From assembly GCF_900155385.1 (NCBI RefSeq), contig NZ_LT699744.1:249960-313959 (forward strand): a DNA stretch of 64,000 bases, read 5' to 3'. Of the stretch, positions 19,118 through 27,999 are shown in pieces. The notes beneath the pieces were generated by a model. The model made no database searches and was not told where the DNA came from. It was given only the letters and a program-made list of their open reading frames with translations. A program made the translations under genes and the position numbers. Origin of the DNA: Vreelandella massiliensis. GTDB lineage: Bacteria; Pseudomonadota; Gammaproteobacteria; Pseudomonadales; Halomonadaceae. Position 1 is the first letter of the stretch; every line of letters begins with the position of its first letter.

Positions 19118-20617
19118 ATGTCCGTTCGCGAAATCCCCATGTATATCGATGGCAAGCAAGTCACCTCGCAAAGCCAGGAGTGGCGCGATGTGGTGAATCC
19201 GGCGACGCAGGAAGTCGTGGCCCGTGTGCCGTTTTGTACCGCCGATGAGGTGGAGCGCGCGGTGGCCAGCGCCAAAGAGGCGTTTAAAGAGTGGCGTAAA
19301 GTGCCGCTAGGTAAGCGCATGCGCATCATGCTCAAGCTACAGGCGTTGATCCGCGACAATGCCTCCGAGCTTGCCGCGCTGATCACCGAAGAGCACGGCA
19401 AAACCCTGCCGGATGCCGAAGGTGAAGTGGGCCGCGGTCTGGAAGTGGTGGAGCACGCCTGCTCCATTACGTCGCTGCAGCTAGGCGAGCTGGCGGAAAA
19501 CGCCGCCAATGAGGTGGATGTTTACACCATGCACCAGCCGCTGGGCGTGGGCGCGGGCATCACCGCGTTTAACTTCCCGATCATGCTGCCGTGCTTTATG
19601 TTCCCGCTGGCAATCGCCACGGGCAATACCTTCGTACTCAAGCCCTCCGAACAAGATCCCAGCTCCACCATGCGCTTGGTCGAGCTCGCCCACGAAGCGG
19701 GCATTCCGGCGGGGGTGCTCAACGTGGTGCACGGCGGGCCGGAGGTGGCCAATCAGATCGCTGACCACAGCGACATTAAAGCGCTGTCGTTTATCGGCTC
19801 CACCCACGTGGGGTCGCTGCTCTACAACCGTTCGGCGGCCGCCGGCAAGCGCATGCAATCCATGATGGGGGCGAAAAACCACTGTGTGGTCATGCCCGAT
19901 GCCAACCGCAGCCAGGCGATCAACAACCTGCTGGGCTCGGCCTTTGGGGCCGCCGGCCAGCGCTGCATGGCCAACTCCGTTGTCGTGCTAGTCGGTGAAG
20001 CGCGCGAGTGGCTTGAGGATATCGTCGAAGGCGCGCGCAACATGAAAGTCGGCCCCGGTACTCAGCGTGACGCGGATTTAGGCCCGCTGGTATCGCCCCA
20101 GGCCAAAGAGCGCGTTGAGCGTTTGATTGCCACCGGTGAGAAAGAGGGCGCCAAGCTAATGGTGGATGGTCGCGGCTGCACCGTGGACGGCTACCCCGAT
20201 GGCAACTTCGTGGGGCCGACGCTCTTTGCGGATGTCACGGCTGAGATGACCATCTATCGCGAAGAGATTTTTGGCCCGGTGCTGTGCGTGGTGAACGTGG
20301 AAACACTCGATGACGCGATCGCGTTCATCAACGCCAACCCCAACGGCAACGGCACGTCGATTTTCACTAACTCCGGCTGGGTCGCACGCCGCTTTGAAAC
20401 CGATATCGACGTCGGTCAGATCGGTATCAACGTACCCATCCCGGTGCCGGTGGCGTACTTCAGCTTCACCGGCTCGCGCGCCTCCAAACTGGGTGATCTC
20501 GGCCCCAACGGTAAGCAGGCAATTGCCTTCTGGACCCAAACCAAAACCGTGACCGCCCGCTGGTTCGAGCCGGAAAACGTCTCTAGCGGCATCAACAGCA
20601 CCATCTCGCTGAGCTAA
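19118..20617 (+). CDS. mmsA: CoA-acylating methylmalonate-semialdehyde dehydrogenase
   Basis: A 499-residue aldehyde dehydrogenase that converts methylmalonate (or malonate) semialdehyde with CoA and NAD+ to propionyl-CoA (or acetyl-CoA) and CO2. It acts in valine, inositol or beta-alanine catabolism. The nucleophilic Cys is in AAGQRCMAN, and the MMGAKNHCVVMPDAN and GITAFNFPIMLPCFMFP motifs are diagnostic for MmsA; the general-base Glu of ordinary ALDHs is replaced here, as usual in this group. No mmsB or valine genes are adjacent, so the pathway context is open. Confidence 0.94.
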   Translation: MSVREIPMYIDGKQVTSQSQEWRDVVNPATQEVVARVPFCTADEVERAVASAKEAFKEWRKVPLGKRMRIMLKLQALIRDNASELAALITEEHGKTLPDAEGEVGRGLEVVEHACSITSLQLGELAENAANEVDVYTMHQPLGVGAGITAFNFPIMLPCFMFPLAIATGNTFVLKPSEQDPSSTMRLVELAHEAGIPAGVLNVVHGGPEVANQIADHSDIKALSFIGSTHVGSLLYNRSAAAGKRMQSMMGAKNHCVVMPDANRSQAINNLLGSAFGAAGQRCMANSVVVLVGEAREWLEDIVEGARNMKVGPGTQRDADLGPLVSPQAKERVERLIATGEKEGAKLMVDGRGCTVDGYPDGNFVGPTLFADVTAEMTIYREEIFGPVLCVVNVETLDDAIAFINANPNGNGTSIFTNSGWVARRFETDIDVGQIGINVPIPVPVAYFSFTGSRASKLGDLGPNGKQAIAFWTQTKTVTARWFEPENVSSGINSTISLS

Positions 20618-20662
20618 ACCGAGCGCGATTGACCTTGCCAAATAGCGATCTTGCCAAAAAAC

Positions 20663-20686
20663 AAAGCCCCGCATCCGCGGGGCTTT
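20663..20686. terminator. Bidirectional terminator between mmsA and the convergent gene
   Basis: A perfect 10-bp stem, AAAGCCCCGC / GCGGGGCTTT, with an ATCC loop. On the minus strand it is followed by GTTTTTT, so it is a good terminator for the convergent gene as well as a probable stop for mmsA. Confidence 0.8.
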
Positions 20687-20723
20687 GCTTAAAAGAGGCG
20701 CTGTGCTCTTGGGCGATGTCAAT

Positions 20724-21416
20724 TTAGGTGATATCAAACAGCGGCGCGCTTTCGGTCAGCAAGCGTCTAAAAGGCTCAAGTTGGCTTTCATGGAGCACGA
20801 GAAGGGTTTTCTCGGTCGCGAAGTGCCGCCCAGGGGGGACCAAAAACGCGAACTCACCCTCTTCGAGGTGAAACTCATGAATCTCGCGCATGCCTTGCGG
20901 GGTACGGCACTGGCTACTGCGGTAGGCGTCGTCCTCACCGTAAACCAGCCGGTGATACATTTTGAACAGCGTATAAAGCGCAAGGCCGCCCTCAAAGGAG
21001 GGCCAGCGCGCCGGACGCGCTTTGGTTTCTTCATCGAGCACCTGGCCATCGGCTTCGGCATCGGCGATGGCGTCGCTTAGGGGCTTAGCGAGCAGCGAGC
21101 CGGCCTGTGCGGGAAACAGGGTGTTGTTTTTAATTGCCGTGGTAAATTCGTCGGCGGCGTGGTGTAAGTCTTTCATCTCGCTGAGCGAGTACTCCGCGTA
21201 CTTGAGGTCGGCAAGCTCGCAGCCGCCGTTCTCCCAGCCGTAAATAACGCGTAGCGTGAGCAGCTCGCGTTGCATGGGGCGAATGGCCAATAGGTAGAGC
21301 ATCACGCGGATATGCAACTGCCGCTCGTGGCTTTGGTTGTCAAACGCGTGGTAGGGGTCGGCAAATAGCTCGTGAAGACGGCCGGGGGTATGTTCCTTCG
21401 CTTCGGTGTAGCGCAT
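20724..21416 (-). CDS. Uncharacterised protein
   Basis: A 230-residue soluble protein with no signal peptide or membrane helix. I do not recognise the family. It is rich in predicted helix, has a His/Asp/Tyr-containing MYHRLVYGEDDAYRSS stretch near 150-165, and a PPGRHFATEKTLLVLHES strand region near the C-terminus. It has high-GC codon use like its neighbours and its own promoter region upstream. No function is proposed. Confidence 0.7.
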   Translation of the reverse strand: MRYTEAKEHTPGRLHELFADPYHAFDNQSHERQLHIRVMLYLLAIRPMQRELLTLRVIYGWENGGCELADLKYAEYSLSEMKDLHHAADEFTTAIKNNTLFPAQAGSLLAKPLSDAIADAEADGQVLDEETKARPARWPSFEGGLALYTLFKMYHRLVYGEDDAYRSSQCRTPQGMREIHEFHLEEGEFAFLVPPGRHFATEKTLLVLHESQLEPFRRLLTESAPLFDIT

Positions 21417-21580
21417 GGGGCTTCCCTATAAACTCACGATGGCGCGGGGTAGCGCCTTTATAGCGGGTAAAAGTGCGGTAATAAAATCTATTTTCAGTAT
21501 GGCGAGCCTAGCGCCAGATTAAAAGTGCCAAATAACGCAATAAAGCGTTAAGCACCCACAACAACAAGAGGAGTTATTAT

Positions 21581-22168
21581 ATGTTGACGCCCATCAGCCG
21601 GTTTAGTGTGCCGGCGTCGCTGGACGACCTGCCCGAGGATATTCGTCAAACCATACTGGCGGTGCAGGAGAAAGCTGGGTTTGTGCCCAATGTGTTTTTG
21701 ATGCTGGCCCACCGGCCGGAGGAGTTTCGCGCCTTTTTTGCCTACCACGATGCGCTGATGGAGCGCGAGTCCGACACCCTCACCAAAGCCGAAAAAGAGA
21801 TGATTGTGGTGGCAACGAGCGCGCGTAACCGCTGCCTTTACTGCGTGGTTGCCCACGGCGCGCTGGTGCGCATCTATAGCAAAACCCCCGAGCTTGCCGA
21901 CCAGGTGGCGGTGAATCACCGCACTGCGGCGATCAGCGAGCGCCACCGCGTGATGCTCGATTTCGCCCTGCACTGCGGCCTGGAGGTAGGCGAGTTAACC
22001 GATGAGTGGGAGGAGAAACTCATCGGCGTCGGCTTCACCCGCGAGGATATTTGGGACATCGGCGCGATTACGGCGTTTTTCAGCCTTTCCAACCGGCTGG
22101 TCACCCTGACCGGGACGCCCCCCAATCCGGAGTTTTATCTCATGGGGCGCGTACCGCGTGATAAATAG
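21581..22168 (+). CDS. Peroxidase-related (AhpD/carboxymuconolactone decarboxylase-fold) protein
   Basis: A 195-residue protein of the AhpD-like superfamily, the group often called uncharacterised peroxidase-related enzyme. The redox CxxC is present as NRCLYCVVAHG (about 88-98) with the following His, as in AhpD alkylhydroperoxidase. The N-terminal FVPNVFLMLAHRPEEF is typical of the subgroup. A strong AAGAGGAG site precedes ATG 21581. It likely handles peroxides or electrophiles, with the reductant unknown. It is followed by a thiamine riboswitch region that belongs to the next gene. Confidence 0.88.
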   Translation: MLTPISRFSVPASLDDLPEDIRQTILAVQEKAGFVPNVFLMLAHRPEEFRAFFAYHDALMERESDTLTKAEKEMIVVATSARNRCLYCVVAHGALVRIYSKTPELADQVAVNHRTAAISERHRVMLDFALHCGLEVGELTDEWEEKLIGVGFTREDIWDIGAITAFFSLSNRLVTLTGTPPNPEFYLMGRVPRDK

Positions 22169-22283
22169 CGCCTCCGCCACGGCTTTACTGCGCCACGTCT
22201 TTACTGTGTAGGTGAATTGCGTAACCATACGCCTCCTAAGCCATTAGGCGCGGCGCGAATAAGCGCTTCACAATTCAATTCAC

Positions 22284-22383
22284 TGTCGCCAGGGGAGCCC
22301 AATCGGGCTGAGAGAGCGTGGGGCATTGCCTCACACTGACCCTGGAACCTGATCCGGTTCGTACCGGCGGAGGAAGTGCGACA
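22284..22383 (+). promoter_or_regulatory. TPP (thi-box) riboswitch
   Basis: The conserved core of the thiamine pyrophosphate riboswitch is present in order: AGGGGAGCCC near 22291, GGGCTGAGAG near 22305, ACCCTGGAACCTGATCCGG near 22339 and GTACCGGCGGAGGAAG near 22361. The closing stem can be formed by TGTCGC (22284-22289) and GCGACA (22378-22383). The second strand contains the A of the downstream start codon, and the ribosome binding site GGAGGAAG lies inside the aptamer. Ligand binding would therefore directly hide the translation start. No terminator hairpin is seen, so control is probably translational. Confidence 0.94.
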
Positions 22384-23759
22384 TGCCTTACCTAACCACT
22401 GCGGCTCTGGCCGCGGCACTTGTCTGTTTTGCTTATCTGGGCCTGCGCGCACGCCGCGCCGATGGTCTGCTCGATGATTACGTCACCGCGCGCAATTCGC
22501 AGTCGGCGAGCACGCTGGGGCTGTCGTTTCTGGCCTCGGGGATGGGGGCGTGGATTCTGTTCGCCCCGCCGGAGATCGGCGCCTTTGTCGGGCCGGTCGC
22601 GCTCGCGGGATACGCCATCGGCTCGGCGCTGCCGTTTATCGTGCTGGGCCTTTATGGTCCTAAAATCCGTCGTGCCCTGCCCGAAGGGCGCAGCATCGCT
22701 GAGTTCGCCGAGGCGTGTTACGGGCGCGGGGTTCGGCGCTGGGTATCGCTAGTATCGGTGGCTTATATGGCGTGTTTTCTCGCCGCCGAGTTGACCGCCA
22801 TTGGCGCGATTACCGCTCTGTTATCCGATGTCCCGCCGGCGCTGGTGATCTTGGGCGTGGCATTGACCACGCTGGCTTATACCGCCGTGGGCGGTCTGCG
22901 GGCGAGCCTCGCTACCGACCGCTGGCAGGCGTGGCTGTTGATCGTGCTTCTGCTGGTCGTGGGCGGCGTGGCGCTGACATCGCTGCCCAAGACCGGGCAA
23001 GCGGCGCCACTGCCAAGCGCCCCGTTAGGCAGTGCGCTGAGCGTGGCGCTGACGCTGGTGATTGCTGTTACCGCAGCCAACTTGTTCCACCAAGGCTACT
23101 GGCAGCGCGTCTGGGCCGCCGAGGATAATCAAAGCTTGGGGCGGGGGGCTTGGCTTGGTGGCGGCGCGACCGTACTGGTGGTGATGCTGGTGGGAAGCCT
23201 TGGAATGGTAGCGGCAATGAGCGGCGTTGGCCTAGGTGAGCCGCCGATTCCCTTTTTTGCGCTGTTAAGCGAGGCGCCGACCTGGCTGGCGCTACCGGCG
23301 CTGGTGCTGGCGGTCACGCTGGTGGCATCGAGCGTGGACACGCTGCAAAACGGCATTGCGTCGTTGGCGGCGGGCAATAGCCGTAAAAGTCGCTGGTCGC
23401 TGGCGGCGGCGCGCTGGGGCACGGTCGCGCTGATGTTGCCGGTGGTGGTAGTCGCGCTGCAAGGGTACTCGGTACTGCGGCTATTTTTGATCGCCGATCT
23501 GCTCTGCGCGGCGATTGTGGTGCCGGTGTTGCTGGGTTTATGGCACCGGATGACGCCGCGCGCGGCGGTGCTTGGCGGTGTGGCGGGCATGCTCGGCGCC
23601 ATTGTGCCGGGCTGGGTCGCGCAGGGTAGCCTCAGCGCCGGGCTTCTGGCGGCGAGTTTCCCTCAGAGTATCCCCACGCTGCCGCCGTTTTTGGGGGCGT
23701 TGGTGGCATCGACACTAGTAAGCGTGGTGATGGCAACCCTAAATCGGCGTAAGCGTTGA
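22383..23759 (+). CDS. SSS-family sodium:solute symporter under TPP control
   Basis: A 458-residue inner-membrane protein with about 13 hydrophobic helices, of the sodium:solute symporter (LeuT-fold) family. Family features are the GLSFLASGMGAWILFAPPE segment near 40-58 and the YTAVGGLRASLATDRWQ motif near 165-181, a recognisable SSS signature. Because the only regulatory element is a TPP riboswitch covering its start, the likely cargo is thiamine or a precursor such as hydroxymethylpyrimidine or thiazole. That is inference from regulation; no substrate residues are known to me. No thiamine biosynthesis genes are adjacent. Confidence 0.88.
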   Translation: MPYLTTAALAAALVCFAYLGLRARRADGLLDDYVTARNSQSASTLGLSFLASGMGAWILFAPPEIGAFVGPVALAGYAIGSALPFIVLGLYGPKIRRALPEGRSIAEFAEACYGRGVRRWVSLVSVAYMACFLAAELTAIGAITALLSDVPPALVILGVALTTLAYTAVGGLRASLATDRWQAWLLIVLLLVVGGVALTSLPKTGQAAPLPSAPLGSALSVALTLVIAVTAANLFHQGYWQRVWAAEDNQSLGRGAWLGGGATVLVVMLVGSLGMVAAMSGVGLGEPPIPFFALLSEAPTWLALPALVLAVTLVASSVDTLQNGIASLAAGNSRKSRWSLAAARWGTVALMLPVVVVALQGYSVLRLFLIADLLCAAIVVPVLLGLWHRMTPRAAVLGGVAGMLGAIVPGWVAQGSLSAGLLAASFPQSIPTLPPFLGALVASTLVSVVMATLNRRKR

Positions 23760-23832
23760 CGGTTGCTGCGTGTCAAAGGCAGCAAGATAGCGACTAACAC
23801 GTTATGCTGAAAGGAAATCTCAGCGTATAACC

Positions 23833-25248
23833 GTGCCTATGCTTAACTACCCAATTCCCGCGAATGAAGCACATCGCTTGGCCGTACTGCATAAGCTGAA
23901 GCTGCTGGATAAGCCCAATGATCCGGTGTTTGACCGGGTCACGCGTTTGACCACGAAGTTGCTTAACGTGCCAATTGCCACGGTGACGCTGATCGACGCC
24001 GAGCGTCAATGGATTAAGTCCGGTGTGGGCACTGATATCCGCGAAACGCCGCGAGGTGAAGCGTTTTGTGCGCACACCGTCACCGAAGGCACACCGCTGG
24101 TGGTGGAAGATGCCCGCGAAGACCGTCGGTTTCGCGATAACCCCTATGTCGATTGCGACGGAGGCATCCGTTTTTACGCTGGCATACCGCTACTGACCTC
24201 GGAAGGCTACGCCCTTGGCTCGCTGTGCGCCGTGGATATCAAGCCCCGCCGTCTGCGTCGGGAAAAACTCGACGCGCTAAAGGATTTAACCGACATCCTG
24301 AACGACGAAATTCATCTGCGTGAGCACGTCCTTCATGAGCAGCAGCGTCGTGAGGCCTCGCAGCGTGCGCTAAGTGCGCTGCACCGCAGCTTGGAAGAGC
24401 AGATCGAGCGACGTACCCATGAATTGAACCTGGTGATTGAGTCCGCCTATGACGCCTATATTAGTGTGGATGAGCGCTATCGCGTGGCGGACTGGAACCG
24501 CGCCGCGGAGACGATGTTTGGCTGGTCACGCGATGAGGCATTAGGGCAGCCGTTGAGCGGGCTGATTTTCCCCCAGGGGGTGCCGGTTTACGATGAAACG
24601 GCCCCTATTGAGCTTAACGCCTGTCGCCGCGATGGGCGCGAGCTGCCCGTCGAGGTGCGGATGCAGTCGCTAAGCGTGGAGGGGCGCAACCGCTATAGCC
24701 TTTTTCTCCATGACATCACCGAGCGCCGCCAACTAGAGCGCCTGCGCGACCGCGAAGCGCGTGAGGATGCCTTAACCCTGCTGCCCAATCGCCGAGCATT
24801 GGATGAGCGTCTACCGGAAGCCATGGCCCGTGCCCGGCGGCTGCAACAGCCTTTGGCGGTGCTGTTTTTAGACTTGGATGGGTTTAAAGCCGTGAACGAT
24901 CACTACGGGCACGCCATGGGCGATGAGCTGCTGCGCGAAATAGCCAAACGCTTGAGCCTCAGCGTGCGTGAAACCGATTATGTGGCCCGCTGGGCGGGGG
25001 ATGAGTTTGTGATTGTGCTAGAAGGCATGGCGCCCGAAGCGCGGCTGGGTTTTGCGGAAAAGCTGATTCGTACGATCGAAGCGCCGATCACCATAGGCGA
25101 AACCACGCTCAACGTGAGTACCAGCATAGGCCTGGCAAGCTATGCGCCCGAGAGCCAAGAAACCCCGCAGGAACTGCTAAAGCGCGCCGATGTCGCCATG
25201 TACGAAGCCAAGCATAGCGGCAAAGCGCAAGTGAAAGTCGCCGAGTAA
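23833..25248 (+). CDS. GAF-PAS-GGDEF diguanylate cyclase
   Basis: A 471-residue cytoplasmic signalling protein. A GAF domain covers about 22-160 (TVTLIDAERQWIKSGVG), a short coiled linker follows (about 165-200), then PAS about 200-300 (ISVDERYRVADWNRAAE) and GGDEF about 305-468. The active-site loop is AGDEF (388-392), an accepted functional variant, and an inhibitory-site RxxD (RETD, 379-382) lies five residues before it, so the enzyme should make c-di-GMP with product inhibition. Start could be GTG 23833 or ATG 23839. It ends eight bases before a CorA gene. Confidence 0.92.
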   Translation: MPMLNYPIPANEAHRLAVLHKLKLLDKPNDPVFDRVTRLTTKLLNVPIATVTLIDAERQWIKSGVGTDIRETPRGEAFCAHTVTEGTPLVVEDAREDRRFRDNPYVDCDGGIRFYAGIPLLTSEGYALGSLCAVDIKPRRLRREKLDALKDLTDILNDEIHLREHVLHEQQRREASQRALSALHRSLEEQIERRTHELNLVIESAYDAYISVDERYRVADWNRAAETMFGWSRDEALGQPLSGLIFPQGVPVYDETAPIELNACRRDGRELPVEVRMQSLSVEGRNRYSLFLHDITERRQLERLRDREAREDALTLLPNRRALDERLPEAMARARRLQQPLAVLFLDLDGFKAVNDHYGHAMGDELLREIAKRLSLSVRETDYVARWAGDEFVIVLEGMAPEARLGFAEKLIRTIEAPITIGETTLNVSTSIGLASYAPESQETPQELLKRADVAMYEAKHSGKAQVKVAE

Positions 25249-25256
25249 GGAAATAC

Positions 25257-26225
25257 ATGATACGCGTACTACTAACGCTACCCGATGGCACCGAGCAAGA
25301 GGGCGATGAAACCCTGATAGCACGCTTTCACGACACACCTCAAAGCCATATCTGGGTCGATATTCGTGGCGAGGCGCAAGCGCGAGAGCGCGCACTGCTT
25401 GAAGATTTTCAGTGTCATCCGCTGGCCATTCAAGATGCCCATAAAGAGCGCCACCCGCCGAAGATCGAGGAGTTTGAAACCCACACTTTGATTATCTATC
25501 GCGGTATCTCCTCGTTTGATGCCGAGCTTAACTATGTGCCGCAGCAGGTGAGTTTTTTCGTCGGCGAGCGCTTTTTGATCACGCTGCACCCGGGGGAGGC
25601 GTTGAGTATCGAGCGGCTCTTCAACCAGGCGGGCGCGACGCTTTTACGTCAATCACCCGAGCGGGTGGCGCTGCGCGTGATGTACACCTCCGCCGGGTTT
25701 TATATCGATAGCCTGCTGCAGTTTGAAACCGCGCTGAGTGATATCGAGGATGAGCTACTTGAGGCGGGCAACGACGACTTGATGCGGCGCATTACCGCTT
25801 ATCGCTCACGGCTAGTCAAAATGCGCCGCGTGTTTAGCTACCACAAGGGCATTACCCAAGAGCTTACCGCTTACGACTACACGCACCTACCCCGTGAGGA
25901 TAACGAAACGCTGCACGCCATTACCGACGTGGAAGAGCGCTTTGAACGCCTCTATACGCTCACGCAGATGTATTACGATATCTGTGGGGACCTGGTCGAT
26001 GGCTACATCTCCATCTCCTCGCACCAGCTCAATATCACCATGCGCGTGCTGACGGTGATTACCGCCATTTTTGTCCCGCTGACGTTTATCGCCGGTGTTT
26101 ACGGCATGAACTTTGAGTACATCCCCGAACTTGGCTACCGCTACGGCTACTTCTTTGTCTGGGGCGTGATGCTGGGGATCGGCGCCATGCTGATTTGGCT
26201 GTTTAAGCGTAAGCGCTGGTTTTAG
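25257..26225 (+). CDS. CorA-family divalent cation transporter
   Basis: A 322-residue membrane protein: a large cytoplasmic N-terminal domain (about 1-250) with an alpha/beta part and a long helical part, then two C-terminal transmembrane helices. The pore signature GMN is at 283-285 in VYGMNFEYIPEL, with a basic KRKRW tail. The family transports Mg2+, Co2+ or, in the ZntB branch, Zn2+; the YIPEL rather than MPEL loop does not settle this. It overlaps the convergent methyltransferase gene by four bases. Confidence 0.92.
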   Translation: MIRVLLTLPDGTEQEGDETLIARFHDTPQSHIWVDIRGEAQARERALLEDFQCHPLAIQDAHKERHPPKIEEFETHTLIIYRGISSFDAELNYVPQQVSFFVGERFLITLHPGEALSIERLFNQAGATLLRQSPERVALRVMYTSAGFYIDSLLQFETALSDIEDELLEAGNDDLMRRITAYRSRLVKMRRVFSYHKGITQELTAYDYTHLPREDNETLHAITDVEERFERLYTLTQMYYDICGDLVDGYISISSHQLNITMRVLTVITAIFVPLTFIAGVYGMNFEYIPELGYRYGYFFVWGVMLGIGAMLIWLFKRKRWF

Positions 26226-26689
26226 CTCGCCGACTCGTGGGCCAGCAGCCACTGCTTGCGCGTTAGGCCACCTGAATAGCCGGTCAGCTTGCCGCTTGCG
26301 CCGATCACCCGGTGGCAGGGCACGATAATGGGCAGCGGGTTACGCGCGTTCGCCAGCCCCACCGCACGGGAGGCGGTGGGTTGGCCAAGCGCGGCGGCGA
26401 TGTCGCCGTAAGAGCACGTAACCCCAAACGGCACCTTGCAAAGGGCCGCCCATACGCGGCGCTGAAACGGGGTGCCCGAGGCGGCAAGCGGGAGGTCAAA
26501 GCGTTGACGCTCGCCAGCGAAATACTCGGCAAGCTGCGCTTTGCCGCGCTCAAGCAGCGGGTGCGGCTGTGCGGGGGGCTCAGCCGCTGTCTCCGCTGAA
26601 CAGAAGGTGATGGAGGTTAATCCCGTGTCATCCGCTTCCAGGCGCAAACGCCCCAGCGGCGCGGGCGCTTCCAGGTAATCCCAAACCAT
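26222..26689 (-). CDS. ogt: Methylated-DNA-protein-cysteine methyltransferase (Ogt type)
   Basis: A 155-residue suicide repair protein that transfers alkyl groups from O6-alkylguanine to its own cysteine. The acceptor Cys125 lies in IIVPCHRVIG, preceded by the DNA-binding helix-turn-helix region GTPFQRRVWAALCKVPFG (about 71-88) and the Arg-finger segment ASRAVGLANARNP. It lacks the AraC-like N-terminal domain of Ada, so it is the constitutive Ogt type. Confidence 0.95.
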   Translation of the reverse strand: MVWDYLEAPAPLGRLRLEADDTGLTSITFCSAETAAEPPAQPHPLLERGKAQLAEYFAGERQRFDLPLAASGTPFQRRVWAALCKVPFGVTCSYGDIAAALGQPTASRAVGLANARNPLPIIVPCHRVIGASGKLTGYSGGLTRKQWLLAHESAS

Positions 26690-26801
26690 GCGTTATGCTC
26701 CTCAACGCGCGCACGCCCATGGCGATACGGCATAAGTTTGCTATCGTCGTAGTGAAAAATGAGTGCCCGTTAGCAGTATATACAACCAAGAGGAGGCATT
26801 T

Positions 26802-27989
26802 ATGGCAGACAACGCGACTCATCTACCGAATCGCATGGCCGCTATGGTGCTGACCGGCCACGGTGGCATCGACAAGCTTGAATACCGTGATGACGTACCC
26901 GTTCCCGCCCCCGGCCCGGGTGAAGTGTTGGTGCAAGTCACCGCGACAGCCAAGAACAATACCGATCGCAAGGCGCGCGAGGGGCTCTACCCGACCAAAG
27001 ATAAAGCGGATGTGACCTCGTTCGCCATGGGCGGTGAGCCGACGCTGACATTTCCGCGGATTCAAGGCGCCGATATCGCTGGACGTGTGGCTGCCGTGGG
27101 CGAGGGCGTTGATCTTACCCGTGTGGGCGAGCGCGGCCTGCTGGATTTCAACCTCTATGCCGATACACGGCGCGATCTCAATCTGACGCCAGATTATTAC
27201 GGCCATGGCGCGGACGGGGGCTTTGCCGAATACGTCGTCGTTCCCGCTGATCAGTTCCACCACATTCCCAACCCAGCGCTTGCGGACGCCGAACTCGCCG
27301 CCATGGGCATGTGCTCGTATCAAACCGCCTACCACATGATGACTTCCGCCAAGGTGAATGCGGGCGAGCGTGTGTTGGTTACCGGCGCCAGCGGCGGCGT
27401 GGGCACGGCATTGATTCAACTCTGCCGCGTGGTCGGGGCGATTCCCTACGCGGTGAGCAAACCCGATAAGGCCGACGCGCTGCTGGCACTCGGCGCCGAA
27501 GCGGTGATCGATCGCGGCGATTTACCCACCTTCGTGGATCGCGTGCTGGATGCCACCGATGGCGCCCCCATCGATGCGGTGATGGACTTGGTCGGCGGTG
27601 AGATGACCCACCTCTTTATCGACACCATGATCGGTGACATGAACGCGCGCAGCACCTACCCGCGCCTATCGATTGCCGGTGCTAGCGGTGGCAACGTCAG
27701 CGAAATGATGTGGACGCGCATCTACCTCTATCAGGTGCAGATTTTTGGTGTCTCCCACGGCACCCGCGAAGAGGCGGAGCAGTTGATGGCGTGGATTCGC
27801 CGTGGCGAGCTTAAACCGGTGCTGCACGCCGCGTTCAAGCTCTCCGAGCTGCACGAGGCCGAACGCTACTTCGTCAATCGCGGTAGCAATTACCTGGGCA
27901 AAATCGTGATCGTACCGGATAGCCAGTGGGAGGCCCACGGCGCCCCGTTTGCCCTAAATGCCGCTAATAAGCATACTGCTAACGAGTAA
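26802..27989 (+). CDS. Zinc-independent MDR-family quinone/alkene oxidoreductase
   Basis: A 395-residue medium-chain dehydrogenase/reductase. The N-terminal GroES-like half has no catalytic Cys/His zinc pair, matching quinone-oxidoreductase branches. The NADPH site is VLVTGASGGVGTALIQL (about 190-206). The ATG at 26802 with AGAGGAGG just before it is chosen over the upstream in-frame codon at 26763. The long N-terminal insertion (YPTKDKADVTSFAMGGEPT) and loop around residue 130 are unusual for short QORs but typical of a larger subgroup. Only 10 bases separate it from the proline-racemase-family gene, so both are probably one operon; its substrate is unknown. Confidence 0.85.
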   Translation: MADNATHLPNRMAAMVLTGHGGIDKLEYRDDVPVPAPGPGEVLVQVTATAKNNTDRKAREGLYPTKDKADVTSFAMGGEPTLTFPRIQGADIAGRVAAVGEGVDLTRVGERGLLDFNLYADTRRDLNLTPDYYGHGADGGFAEYVVVPADQFHHIPNPALADAELAAMGMCSYQTAYHMMTSAKVNAGERVLVTGASGGVGTALIQLCRVVGAIPYAVSKPDKADALLALGAEAVIDRGDLPTFVDRVLDATDGAPIDAVMDLVGGEMTHLFIDTMIGDMNARSTYPRLSIAGASGGNVSEMMWTRIYLYQVQIFGVSHGTREEAEQLMAWIRRGELKPVLHAAFKLSELHEAERYFVNRGSNYLGKIVIVPDSQWEAHGAPFALNAANKHTANE

Positions 27990-27999
27990 GTGAGCCGCG

